Positions 6,515-13,421 of a stretch of 17,238 bases of DNA are shown piece by piece. This DNA comes from Candidatus Taylorbacteria bacterium RIFCSPLOWO2_01_FULL_50_130 (GTDB lineage Bacteria > Patescibacteriota > Minisyncoccia > Phycocordibacterales > UBA10002). Position 1 is the first letter of the stretch. Each line of letters opens with the position of its first letter. Location: positions 1 through 17,238 of the forward strand of contig MHSB01000020.1 of NCBI GenBank assembly GCA_001821155.1, written 5' to 3'. Both the position numbers and the translations under genes were made by a program. The notes beneath the pieces are model-generated. The model was not told the origin of the DNA, ran no database searches, and saw nothing but the letters and a program-made list of their open reading frames with translations.

Positions 6515-6550
6515 GTGTTATAATTGAACTGCCGAATCGCACTATAACAC
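6515..6550. promoter_or_regulatory. symmetric face-to-face promoter of dprA and the leftward small unit
   Basis: The plus strand has TGTTATAAT (6516-6524), a perfect extended -10. The minus strand has TGTTATAGT (6549-6541). They form an 8-bp inverted repeat, GTGTTATA (6515-6522) and TATAACAC (6543-6550), whose right arm abuts the dprA ATG. Predicted start points in the two directions lie within a few bases of each other near 6531-6534. The repeat could also be an operator acting on both transcripts. Confidence 0.5.
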
Positions 6551-7441
6551 ATGAAGAAAATATCGCAAGCAGACATCAAAGAATTGGCTCCGAAAGACTT
6601 TCCTTCGCTTCTCAAAGAAATTACCGACCCGCCGGAAAAACTGTATGCGCGAGGCACTCTACCGGCGGAGGATTACAAGTGGCTTGCAGTTGTCGGTTCT
6701 CGGAAGTTTACAAACTACGGTAAGGAAGCGGTAGAAACACTTATTGCGGGGCTTATCGGCTATCCCGTCGTGATTGTTTCCGGCCTGGCAATCGGAATTG
6801 ATTCAATTGCGCACAAAGCGGCGCTTGATGCGCGGCTCAAAACGGTGGCGGTGCTCGGCTCCGGCCTTGATTCAAAGGTTCTCTACCCTTCCATGAACCG
6901 TACACTTGCGGACGATATCGTGCAAGCAGGCGGAGCGCTTCTCTCGGAATTCGAGCCGGAATTTCGAGCCACCGCGTGGAGTTTTCCGCAAAGAAACCGA
7001 ATCATCGCAGGGCTCGCGCACGCTACTCTTGTCGCGGAGGCGGAGCAAAAAAGCGGCGCGCTTATAACTTCAAAATTCGCGACCGAGTACAACCGCGACG
7101 TATGCACCGTCCCGGGTTCTATTTTTTCCGCCTCATCGGCAGGACCGCATATGTTGATAAAAATGGGGGCCACTCCTATTACTTCTTCGGATGACCTTCT
7201 TCAGGTCCTCGGATTTGAGCTCAATGTTTCAGACAAGGGCGGTTCCGCCTCCAGCAAAAGACGCTACGAAGATTGCACGGAGGAAGAAAAAAAGGTTATC
7301 GAACTTCTCCAAAGCCCCCTCTCTCGCGACGACCTTATAGACGCACTGGGTCCTCCCATCAGCCGCGCGAACGCGCTTCTCTCCCTTATGGAACTGCGCG
7401 GCTTCATCAAGGAATTAGGGGGTGAAATCCGCCTTATCTAA
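6551..7441 (+). CDS. dprA: DNA processing protein DprA
   Basis: A 296-aa DprA/Smf protein. In natural transformation it binds incoming single-stranded DNA and loads RecA. A short N-terminal region leads to the Rossmann-like fold with GSR at 49-51, SGLAIGIDSIAHKAAL at 77-92, VAVLGSGLDSKVLYP at 99-113 and the signature SFPQRNRIIAGL at 144-155. A C-terminal winged-helix segment (about 240-296, EEEKKVIELLQSPLSRDDLI) follows. Length is at the short end of the family because the N-terminal SAM-like domain is absent. ATG at 6551 sits about 20 nt after the predicted transcription start. topA lies downstream on the same strand, as in many bacteria, but the pair is separated here by 490 bp of repeats. 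Confidence 0.95.
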   Translation: MKKISQADIKELAPKDFPSLLKEITDPPEKLYARGTLPAEDYKWLAVVGSRKFTNYGKEAVETLIAGLIGYPVVIVSGLAIGIDSIAHKAALDARLKTVAVLGSGLDSKVLYPSMNRTLADDIVQAGGALLSEFEPEFRATAWSFPQRNRIIAGLAHATLVAEAEQKSGALITSKFATEYNRDVCTVPGSIFSASSAGPHMLIKMGATPITSSDDLLQVLGFELNVSDKGGSASSKRRYEDCTEEEKKVIELLQSPLSRDDLIDALGPPISRANALLSLMELRGFIKELGGEIRLI

Positions 7442-7454
7442 CAAGGACCGACCT

Positions 7455-7538
7455 GTAAACTCCGCTCGTCCTATCCCTGTGCAGGAGCACAGGGCGTTCG
7501 GCGAGCGGAGTTTCCTTTAAGAACCCTCGGTTCTCAAC
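7455..7538. repeat. 84-bp dispersed hairpin repeat, copy 1
   Basis: Identical over 84 bp to 17155-17238, where the window ends, so the true repeat may be longer. Its structure is an outer 12-bp perfect stem, AAACTCCGCTCG (7457-7468) with CGAGCGGAGTTT (7502-7513), an inner 8-bp stem CCCTGTGC/GCACAGGG around an AGGA loop (7475-7494), and a trailing GAACC-CTC-GGTTC hairpin (7521-7533). It starts 14 bp after the dprA stop codon. Resembles REP-type palindromes. Confidence 0.85.
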
Positions 7539-7572
7539 GCTCGCTCGCAGACTCGCTCACTGCTCTCCTCCA

Positions 7573-7594
7573 CGGGGAAACTACAGTTTCCCCG
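7573..7594. repeat. 9-bp perfect hairpin
   Basis: CGGGGAAAC and GTTTCCCCG pair perfectly around a TACA loop. It lies between the two related REP-like hairpins in the dprA-topA island. No T-run follows. Confidence 0.6.
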
Positions 7595-7605
7595 ACCCCT
7601 TTCGC

Positions 7606-7655
7606 TGACCCGCCATTCATCCCTGCCTAGGAAGGCAGGGAGTTCTGGCGAGTCA
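7606..7655. repeat. second REP-like hairpin, compensatory variant of the 84-bp repeat core
   Basis: CCCTGCCT/AGGCAGGG form an 8-bp stem with an AGGA loop (7621-7640), inside an outer stem CGCCA/TGGCG and TGAC/GTCA (7606-7655). Aligned with 7473-7505, the loop AGGA and flanks ATCCCTG, CAGGG and GTTC are shared, while the variable stem bases change in pairs (TGC/GCA against CCT/AGG). It sits 9 bp before the Y1 transposase fragment. Confidence 0.65.
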
Positions 7656-7664
7656 TGTAAAAAT

Positions 7665-7838
7665 ATGGGAAGAAATATTTTATTTGCCGAAAGTGAATTT
7701 TACCATCTTTACAATCGCGGGACGGAAAAACGAAGAATCTTTACAACAAAGGCTGACCATGAACGTTTTCTTGCCCTCCTTCTTCTTTGTAACGGGAGAA
7801 TTGTCGTCGACCTAAAATTACAAGGTCGGACCTTGTAA
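7665..7838 (+). pseudogene. N-terminal fragment of a REP-associated (IS200-like) Y1 transposase
   Basis: A 57-codon frame begins MGRNILFAESEFYHLYNRG and continues EKRRIF...ADHERFLALLLLCNG. This is the characteristic start of REP-associated Y1 (HUH) transposases common in CPR genomes (FYHIYNRG, KRxIF, DYxRFL). The family is usually about 200 aa. Here it stops before the HUH motif and the catalytic tyrosine, so it cannot be active. The break falls at a perfect palindrome (7818-7838) that supplies the TAA stop, suggesting deletion or insertion there. REP-like hairpins lie directly upstream, as expected for this class of element. Confidence 0.8.
7818..7838. repeat. palindrome at the truncation point of the transposase fragment
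   Basis: TTACAAGGT and ACCTTGTAA pair perfectly over 9 bp around CGG. The last TAA is the stop codon of the transposase fragment. The centre GTCGGAC is shared with the hairpin at 104-118. Confidence 0.65.
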
Positions 7839-7857
7839 GATTGCCAATGCCGCTTTT

Positions 7858-7885
7858 GCGCCTCCCTAATGGGCGGCGCTTTTTT
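7858..7885 (+). terminator. Rho-independent terminator upstream of topA
   Basis: GCGCC-T-CCC / GGG-C-GGCGC with a TAAT loop is followed by six T. It would stop plus-strand transcripts coming from dprA or the transposase remnant, separating dprA from topA transcription. Confidence 0.75.
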
Positions 7886-7915
7886 CTACAAAATTTGCAA
7901 TTGAATTTCCTTTCG

Positions 7916-7924
7916 TGCTATTAC
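7916..7924 (+). promoter_or_regulatory. candidate extended -10 promoter of topA
   Basis: TGCTATTAC fits an extended -10 box. It ends 10 bp before the topA ATG, so the transcript would be leaderless or nearly so. A weak TTGCAA lies near the -35 distance. Confidence 0.4.
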
Positions 7925-7934
7925 TAATGACACG

Positions 7935-10178
7935 ATGAGCAAGTTGTTAATAGTAGAATCGCCCTCAAAAGCGAAGACCATCGGAAAATATTTGGGGAAA
8001 GACTACGTGGTAAAAGCGTCCGTGGGACACGTCCGCGACCTTCCCAAAAGTAGTAAAAACGCCATTGATATAGCCGGCGGGTTTGTTCCCCATTACGAAA
8101 TCGTCAAAAAAAAAGAGGCGGTAGTGGAGGAAATAGTCGAGGCCGCGAAACACTCTGACGAGGTCATTCTCGCAACTGACCCGGACCGCGAGGGCGAAGC
8201 CATCGCGTGGCATATAACCGAACTCCTGAAGCAGGAGTTTGGAAAACACAAGCCACGGAACGCCCGCCTGCGCCAAGGCATAGGCGGGCAGGCAAAGGCC
8301 GCACTAAAGGTAAGCCGTGTCGTGTACCATGAAATCACCAAAGAAGCGATAAAGGAAGCGTTGGAGCATTCGCGGGGGATTGATGAAAACTTGCGGCGCG
8401 CGCAAGAAGCGCGCCGCGTATTAGATCGCCTCGTTGGTTACGACCTCTCTGGCCTCATTTGGAAGAAAGTGCGCTACGGCCTTTCTGCCGGCAGGGTACA
8501 GTCCCCCGCCCTGCGCATCCTTGTGGAACGGGAGCGGGAAATCAAGGCGTTCAAGCCGGAAAAATTTTGGACTATCACGGCAGACCTCCAGACTCCACGG
8601 AAGGAAAAATTCACCGCCGCTTGCGAAGAAGAGCCGCGGGACGAGGCGGAAAAAAATAAAATTGTTGCTGCAGCGAAAAGCGGAAACTGGTCGGTTTCGG
8701 ACGTGACCGAAACCGAAGCGCGCCGAAGCCCGCGCGCGCCTTTCACCACCTCGACCATTCAGCAGGCGGCAAGCTCTCGGCTTGGGTTTAGTCCCGGCCG
8801 CACGATGCGCGCGGCACAGAAACTCTACGAGGCGGGATACATTACTTACATGCGAACCGACAGCACGAGCTTAAGCGAGAGCGCGCGCAAGCAGATGCTT
8901 GCCGTCATCGGAAAAAGATTCGGCAGTGAATTCGCCGCGCCCCGCACCTACGCAACCAAGGTCAAGAACGCGCAGGAGGCGCACGAGGCAATTCGCCCAA
9001 CCGATAGTAACAGGGAAAACGCCGCTGGCGCCGAGGACCAGAAAAGGGTATACCGATTAATCTGGCAGAGAGCCGTTGCTAGTCAGATGTCCGACGCCAA
9101 ATTACTTCGCACCAAGATCACGGCAACGGTCGGAGCGGATACGCCCAACTTCTTCGCCACTGGATCACGCCTCACCTTCCCCGGGTGGCTCATGGCCGAT
9201 CCGGAATCCCGTGGAGAAGAGCTTGAATTGCCAAAAGTTACAAAGGGCGAAACACTGACACTGCTTGCACTGGCCGATGTGGAAAAAGAAACGGAGCCGC
9301 CTTCCCGTTACACCGAGGCTGGTCTTGTTAAAGAACTTGAGAAGCGCGGCATCGGTCGGCCGTCAACGTATGCCTCCATCATTGGTACGATCGAGGAGCG
9401 CGGCTATGCGGAGATGGTCGGCCGCGCGCTCAGGCCCACCGATACCGGCGAGGTGGTGTCCACATTCCTTGAAAAGAATTTCGGCATGTACATCTCGGAT
9501 ACTTTTACCGCCGAAATGGAGGATGAGCTGGACGACATCGCAAGCGGCAAACGCCAGTACGAGAAAACGCTCGCTGATTTTTACAAACCGTTCGCGAAGG
9601 AGGTTAAAGCAAAAGCGAAGTCGGCGGAAAAGATAACTTCGCTGGGCGACGCGCCCGAATTTCGCTGCCCAATCTGCGGCGGTAGCATGGAATGGAAGCT
9701 TTCTCGCATGGGGAAATTCCTCTCATGCAAAAAATTCCCAAACTGCAACGGCGCTCTGACCGCGGAGGGGAAACCTCTGCCCAAGGGGGGCGAGCCCATA
9801 GGAGTGCACCCGAAAACCGGCGAACCGATTTATGTTAAAAACGGCCGCTTCGGACCGTACGTGCAACTTGGAGAGAACGGCAAAAATGAGAAAAAGCCAA
9901 AGATGGCGAGTATTCCAAAGACGCTTGACCCATCAAGCATCACTATCGAGGCGGCGGCGACACTTCTCTCGCTACCCCGCATAGTGGGGGTGCATCCGAA
10001 AACCGGCAAAGAAGTGACGTCAAGCATCGGCCGATTCGGTCCGTACATCGTGCACGACGGCGATTTTCGCTCGCTCAAGGCGCCGGATGATGTGTACACG
10101 ATAGCGCTTCCGCGCGCGCTTGAAATTCTGTCGCAGGAAAAGAAAGCCCGCGGATTCAGAAAGAAGAAGACTCCATGA
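7935..10178 (+). CDS. topA: DNA topoisomerase I (type IA)
   Basis: This 747-aa enzyme relaxes negatively supercoiled DNA through a single-strand break. The toprim part begins KLLIVESPSKAKTIGKYL (Glu9), with the acidic ATDPDREGEAIAWH at about 80-93. The active-site tyrosine is Tyr305 in GYITYMRTDS, and GIGRPSTYASII marks the core. The C-terminus has one four-cysteine zinc ribbon (CPIC...C...C, about 577-602) and two short repeats with GRFGPYV and GRFGPYI. Residues about 104-125 (KHKPRNARLRQGIGGQAKAA) are an extra segment between the toprim motif and VVYHEITKEAI, where relatives have only a few residues. It is encoded by a palindromic repeat (8262-8289) and probably forms a tolerated surface loop. 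RelA/SpoT follows 41 bp downstream and may be co-transcribed. Confidence 0.97.
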   Translation: MSKLLIVESPSKAKTIGKYLGKDYVVKASVGHVRDLPKSSKNAIDIAGGFVPHYEIVKKKEAVVEEIVEAAKHSDEVILATDPDREGEAIAWHITELLKQEFGKHKPRNARLRQGIGGQAKAALKVSRVVYHEITKEAIKEALEHSRGIDENLRRAQEARRVLDRLVGYDLSGLIWKKVRYGLSAGRVQSPALRILVEREREIKAFKPEKFWTITADLQTPRKEKFTAACEEEPRDEAEKNKIVAAAKSGNWSVSDVTETEARRSPRAPFTTSTIQQAASSRLGFSPGRTMRAAQKLYEAGYITYMRTDSTSLSESARKQMLAVIGKRFGSEFAAPRTYATKVKNAQEAHEAIRPTDSNRENAAGAEDQKRVYRLIWQRAVASQMSDAKLLRTKITATVGADTPNFFATGSRLTFPGWLMADPESRGEELELPKVTKGETLTLLALADVEKETEPPSRYTEAGLVKELEKRGIGRPSTYASIIGTIEERGYAEMVGRALRPTDTGEVVSTFLEKNFGMYISDTFTAEMEDELDDIASGKRQYEKTLADFYKPFAKEVKAKAKSAEKITSLGDAPEFRCPICGGSMEWKLSRMGKFLSCKKFPNCNGALTAEGKPLPKGGEPIGVHPKTGEPIYVKNGRFGPYVQLGENGKNEKKPKMASIPKTLDPSSITIEAAATLLSLPRIVGVHPKTGKEVTSSIGRFGPYIVHDGDFRSLKAPDDVYTIALPRALEILSQEKKARGFRKKKTP
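8221..8239. repeat. short perfect palindrome inside topA
   Basis: AACTCCTG and CAGGAGTT pair perfectly over 8 bp around AAG, within codons for ELLKQEF. It lies 23 bp before the larger palindromic insert and may belong to the same inserted segment. Confidence 0.45.
8262..8289. repeat. palindromic repeat inserted in frame in topA
   Basis: GCCCGCCT (8262-8269) pairs with AGGCGGGC (8282-8289), with a further GCC-AA-GGC inside. The reverse complement of this stretch matches most of the intergenic palindrome at about 16694-16725: both read GCCTGCCCGCC, then a 3-nt difference, GCCT, one difference and GGCGCAGGCGGG. In topA it encodes RLRQGIGGQA without breaking the frame. Confidence 0.75.
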
Positions 10179-10219
10179 CAAGGGACCACTGTAGTTCCAA
10201 GTTGAAATAACGACAGCGT

Positions 10220-11743
10220 ATGAATCTGCAAGAAATCACGAACTTGATGAAGCATCCGTCCGTGAAAGACCTTGCGCTTATCGGCAAGGCGTACGCGTTC
10301 GCGGAACATGCCCACGGGGAACACCGGCGCTACTCCGGCGAACCGTATTTCGCGCATCTCTTTGAAACGGCCAGACTCATCGCCGAACTCGGCGCAGGAG
10401 CTGCTGCCGTCGCCGCCGGGCTCTTGCATGATTCCATTGAGGACGTGAGCGTGCGGCGCGAAACGATACAGAAGGAATTTGGGGACGACGTGCTCATGCT
10501 GGTTGACGGCGTAACAAAACTAGGCCATTTTCGCTATCGCGGCGCGGACCGGTATTCCGAGAGCATGCGGCGTCTCTTCCTCGCGAGTTCTAAAGACCTG
10601 CGCGTCCTTCTTATAAAACTCTGCGATCGGTTGCACAACATGCGGACGTTGCACCATGTGCCAAAGGATAAACAGCAACGTATTGCGCGGGAAACGCTTG
10701 AGATTTACGCGCCCATCGCCTATCGCCTCGGAATCCGAAAAATCAACCGCGAGCTTGAAGAGCTTTCTTTTCCGTTCGCGTACCCGGAAGAATATGAGCG
10801 AATACGGAAACTCATGAGCGAGAAAAGAGAAGAACTCTCAAAGCGGCTGATAAAATTCCACAAATCTCTTCTCAAGGGTCTGGCGCGGCAAAGTATCGCT
10901 CTGCTCCGGACAAGCGACCGGCTGAAAGGATATTACAGTCTGTACAACAAACTCCGAAACCGAGAGTGGGACATTGAAAAAGTGTACGACCTTCTGGCAA
11001 TCCGTATAATCGTAAAAAATGTCGAGGATTGCTACCGCGCGCTTGGAGCGATTCACGCAACCTGGCGACCGCTCCCGGGGCGCATCAAGGATTATATTGC
11101 CTTCCCAAAACCGAACGGCTACCGATCGCTCCACACGACGGTGTTCACCGGCGACGGGGGAGTCGTTGAAATACAAATACGGACGGAAGACATGCACAAA
11201 GAATCGGAGTACGGCGCCGCGCTCCATGCCGCGTACAAGGAGCAGGAAACGATGACGAAAGGCACAGGCAGAAAAAGTCTTTTTGCGACGCTCATGTCCT
11301 GGAAAAGTGTGAACCGCTCCGCCGAAAAGCCCGTACTGCACACGGAAGACGCAGGTAGCGGTATTCCGGCGTGGGTACGGGAACTGGGAGATTTGGATTC
11401 AACCGTCGGAGAGCAGGAATTTTGGGAGCGCCTGCGGGAGGATTTCTTCAAAAACCGAATTTTTATCTTCACGCCTAAGGGAGACGTCGTCGACCTCCCA
11501 ACCGATTCGTCACCCGTTGATTTTGCGTACGCGATACATTCGGACATCGGAGACCATCTCGTCGGCGCCAAAGTCGGCGGAAAGCTTGTTTCAATAAATA
11601 CGGAGCTTCAAAATGGCGATATCGTAGAAATCCTGACAAAGAACTCGGCACACCCGACTTCGAAGTGGCTCGAATTCGCGCGCACCAGCATAGCAAAAAA
11701 GCATATCAGGAACGCGCTGCAGAAAATCGATCAAAGAAAATAA
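10220..11743 (+). CDS. RelA/SpoT-family (p)ppGpp synthetase/hydrolase
   Basis: A 507-aa bifunctional stringent-response enzyme. The N-terminal HD hydrolase is intact: RRYSGEPYFAHL at 36-47, LLHDSIEDV at 68-76, and LIKLCDRLHNMRTL at about 131-144. These are the residues lost in hydrolase-dead RelA. The synthetase domain has RLKGYYSLYNKL (234-245), DLLAIRIIV, then GRIKDYIAFPKPNGYRSLHTTV (287-308) and VEIQIRT with the catalytic Glu317. A TGS domain follows (about 412-474, RIFIFTPKGDVVDLP). The protein ends soon after TGS, without the zinc-finger and ACT regions of the usual 700-aa enzymes, so ribosome-dependent control is probably different. It is 41 bp after topA and faces parB across a MITE-like element. 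Confidence 0.93.
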   Translation: MNLQEITNLMKHPSVKDLALIGKAYAFAEHAHGEHRRYSGEPYFAHLFETARLIAELGAGAAAVAAGLLHDSIEDVSVRRETIQKEFGDDVLMLVDGVTKLGHFRYRGADRYSESMRRLFLASSKDLRVLLIKLCDRLHNMRTLHHVPKDKQQRIARETLEIYAPIAYRLGIRKINRELEELSFPFAYPEEYERIRKLMSEKREELSKRLIKFHKSLLKGLARQSIALLRTSDRLKGYYSLYNKLRNREWDIEKVYDLLAIRIIVKNVEDCYRALGAIHATWRPLPGRIKDYIAFPKPNGYRSLHTTVFTGDGGVVEIQIRTEDMHKESEYGAALHAAYKEQETMTKGTGRKSLFATLMSWKSVNRSAEKPVLHTEDAGSGIPAWVRELGDLDSTVGEQEFWERLREDFFKNRIFIFTPKGDVVDLPTDSSPVDFAYAIHSDIGDHLVGAKVGGKLVSINTELQNGDIVEILTKNSAHPTSKWLEFARTSIAKKHIRNALQKIDQRK

Positions 11744-11755
11744 TGGCCGACGTTC

Positions 11756-11783
11756 AATATCGAATTTCGAATACCTAATTAGG
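11756..11783 (+). repeat. heptad-periodic repeat tract (AATWTCG type)
   Basis: AATATCG, AATTTCG, AATACCT and AATTAGG are four consecutive 7-bp units. The first three match units of the tracts at 3673-3714 and 3779-3813. The last overlaps the left end of the MITE-like element. Confidence 0.65.
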
Positions 11784-11924
11784 ACTTACGCATTTCGTCA
11801 TTTTTCTGTCATTCCCGCGCAGGCGGGAATCCAGTATTTGGCCGTTTTTTAACGCCCTGGATTCCCGTTCCCCGCCTTCGCGAGGACAAGCTTCACGGGA
11901 ATGACACCGATTGCGTAAGTCCTA
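11780..11924. mobile_element. MITE-like element with 13-bp terminal inverted repeats
   Basis: TAGGACTTACGCA (11780-11792) is perfectly inverted at 11912-11924. Nested inside are TGTCATTCCCG/CGGGAATGACA (11807-11817, 11896-11906) and CGGGAATCCAG/CTGGATTCCCG (11824-11834, 11857-11867), so the whole 145 bp can fold into one long hairpin. It has no coding capacity and no obvious target duplication. It lies between the convergent ends of relA/spoT and parB, where its structure may act as a bidirectional terminator. Confidence 0.75.
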
Positions 11925-11926
11925 CT

Positions 11927-12940
11927 CTATATACTGAAGTTTTTGACCGAGTATATATCCTCGTCTTCCTCAGCCGCTTTTTCGATGGGAGTGCGGTCGT
12001 CGAGGAATTCCGGCGCGCCCGAAAGGGAATCGGCAGAACGTGTCGGAGAAGACCCCTGCGCCTGATTAATTCGCTCAATGTGCCGGTCAAGCATTTCCGT
12101 CGGGCTTTTCATTCTGTTTGCCTCCATGAGCGCAAGAAGCGACCTGAGATCTTCATTTGAGAAAAAGTCAATGAGCACTTTTCCTCCGGCTTCCGTGCGT
12201 TCAATCCTGACGCGCGTACCCAGTTGCTCGCGCAATTTTTCCTCAATCGCGAGGAGTTCCGGATCAACGGGAAAATCTTTTTTGCGCGCGCGGTCATACG
12301 CGATGCGACGCGCATTGTTTTCCGCCTCTCGCACCGTGATTTTTTTATACAGTATTTCCTTAAACAGGACCTGCTGCTCTTGCGGCCTGGTGGTAAGCAT
12401 AAGGAGCGGTCGAGTGTGGCCTTCATTTATCTTCCCTTCGGAGAGCGCCGTGAGTATTTCTTCCGAGAGGTCAAGAATGCGAAGCGTGTTCGTAACATAT
12501 TCGCGGCTCTTCCCCACCTTTTTGCCGATGTCAGCGTGTTTAAACCCGAATTCAGCAACGAGACGATGGAATGCGCGGGCTCTGTCCACAGCGTTGAGGT
12601 CCTCACGCTGAAGATTTTCTATGATCGCAAGTTCAAGCTTTTCGCGTTCGTTTTCCTCGCCTTGGCGAATGAGAACCGGCACTTGCGAAACGCCGGCAAT
12701 TTTTGATGCGCGCAAGCGTCTTTCTCCGGAGATAAGTTCGTACTCCGTGTAAAAACTCCCGTCTTCCCTTTGTATCTCTTTTCGAGTTACGACAAGCGGC
12801 TGGAGTATGCCGTACATCCGGATAGATTCGGCAAGTTCGGACAAGCGCGCCTCGTCAAACTCGCGGCGGGGCTGAAATGGGTTCGGCTTGATTTTCTCCA
12901 CCTCAACCCAAAACACGGCATTGCTTACAAAGTTGGACAT
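11927..12940 (-). CDS. parB: ParB/Spo0J-family chromosome partitioning protein
   Basis: A 337-aa protein if started at MSNFVSNAVFWVEVEKI; an ATG 27 bp upstream is less likely because it reads through a tandem heptamer. The ParB N-domain has KPNPFQPRREFDE and the CTP-binding motif GERRLRAS (usually GERRWRA), then LAIIENLQREDLNAVDRARAF. The central helix-turn-helix (HADIGKKVGKSREYVTNTLRIL) recognises parS. A linker and C-terminal region follow, ending in an acidic tail (EKAAEEDEDIYSV). ParB loads at parS sites and works with ParA and SMC in segregation. No parA is adjacent, and no parS-like 16-mer was noticed nearby. The gene converges on relA/spoT. Confidence 0.93.
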   Translation of the reverse strand: MSNFVSNAVFWVEVEKIKPNPFQPRREFDEARLSELAESIRMYGILQPLVVTRKEIQREDGSFYTEYELISGERRLRASKIAGVSQVPVLIRQGEENEREKLELAIIENLQREDLNAVDRARAFHRLVAEFGFKHADIGKKVGKSREYVTNTLRILDLSEEILTALSEGKINEGHTRPLLMLTTRPQEQQVLFKEILYKKITVREAENNARRIAYDRARKKDFPVDPELLAIEEKLREQLGTRVRIERTEAGGKVLIDFFSNEDLRSLLALMEANRMKSPTEMLDRHIERINQAQGSSPTRSADSLSGAPEFLDDRTPIEKAAEEDEDIYSVKNFSI

Positions 12941-12947
12941 AAAATAA

Positions 12948-12961
12948 CTGTTAGCTGTTAG
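12948..12961 (+). repeat. perfect tandem heptamer CTGTTAG x2 at the parB start
   Basis: Two exact copies of CTGTTAG lie 7 bp upstream of the parB ATG, in the same position relative to the gene as the heptad tract before serS. Confidence 0.6.
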
Positions 12962-12998
12962 GAACATTTTAGCACAAATTTTTAGAATGCAAGTGTGT

Positions 12999-13027
12999 TT
13001 GAGTGTGAAGTATTTTTGTTGTAGAGT
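12999..13027 (+). promoter_or_regulatory. promoter of tRNA-Leu
   Basis: TTGAGT (12999-13004) and TAGAGT (13022-13027) are spaced by exactly 17 bp. Transcription would start near 13034, about 45 nt before the mature tRNA. Confidence 0.55.
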
Positions 13028-13078
13028 AAAGACCGCGCCGGGATGGCGAAAGTGACAGATTTATCCCGTGCGGCTGGT

Positions 13079-13165
13079 GCCGCGGTGGCGGAATTGGTAG
13101 ACGCGATGGACTCAAAATCCATTGGTCGCAAGGCTGTGAGAGTTCGAGTCTCTCCCGCGGCACCA
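13079..13165 (+). tRNA. tRNA-Leu, anticodon CAA
   Basis: An 87-nt class II tRNA with acceptor stem GCCGCGG/CCGCGGC, a D-loop with GGTAGAC, anticodon stem ATGGA/TCCAT with loop CTCAAAA giving anticodon CAA, a long variable arm, a TTCGAGT T-loop, and encoded CCA. The A36-A37-A38 run is the recognition motif for MiaA, encoded just downstream. Confidence 0.97.
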
Positions 13166-13187
13166 CTCGTACGGGACGCACACGACT

Positions 13188-13217
13188 CCCCAGTACCAGA
13201 GCAAGCTCGGTACGGGG
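13188..13217. repeat. strong hairpin downstream of tRNA-Leu
   Basis: CCCC, GTACC and GAGC pair with GCTC, GGTAC and GGGG around AA, with two single-base bulges. It could end or help process the tRNA transcript, but no immediate T-run follows. The rest of the 13166-13421 spacer shows no gene. Confidence 0.5.
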
Positions 13218-13421
13218 CAGGCAAAATCCATTTAATTTTTGGGAAAGAAATCCTTAAACCCTTATGATAAAAACAGTAATTTGTAGCCAATTTTTCACTC
13301 TTCTTATTCATGGCGGTTTATTTTGAGATGAGTTCTAGCGATTCCCCGTGCCTCTACTTGAGTAATAGGCGTTCTGATAACACGAATATCCATAGATGAA
13401 ATGGTAGGTTAAAGAGAAACA

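Noticed and set aside
6171..6540. tmRNA, RNase P RNA, SRP RNA or 6S RNA in the dprA-serS spacer
   Set aside because: The length suits tmRNA or RNase P, but no tRNA-like ends, no ALAA-type tag, no GAGGAAAGTCC motif and no SRP tetraloop region are present on either strand.
7442..7934. CRISPR array or conserved riboswitch in the hairpin island before topA
   Set aside because: The hairpins are not regularly spaced direct repeats with spacers, and an exact copy lies at an unrelated site 10 kb away, so dispersed repeats explain them better.
10838..11341. 167-codon frame antisense to relA/spoT
   Set aside because: It is a shadow of a well-conserved gene with all synthetase motifs on the other strand.
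12941..12967. Extended N-terminus of ParB (MFLTANSYF)
   Set aside because: It reads through a tandem heptamer; the MSNFVSNAVFWVEVEKI start is more natural.
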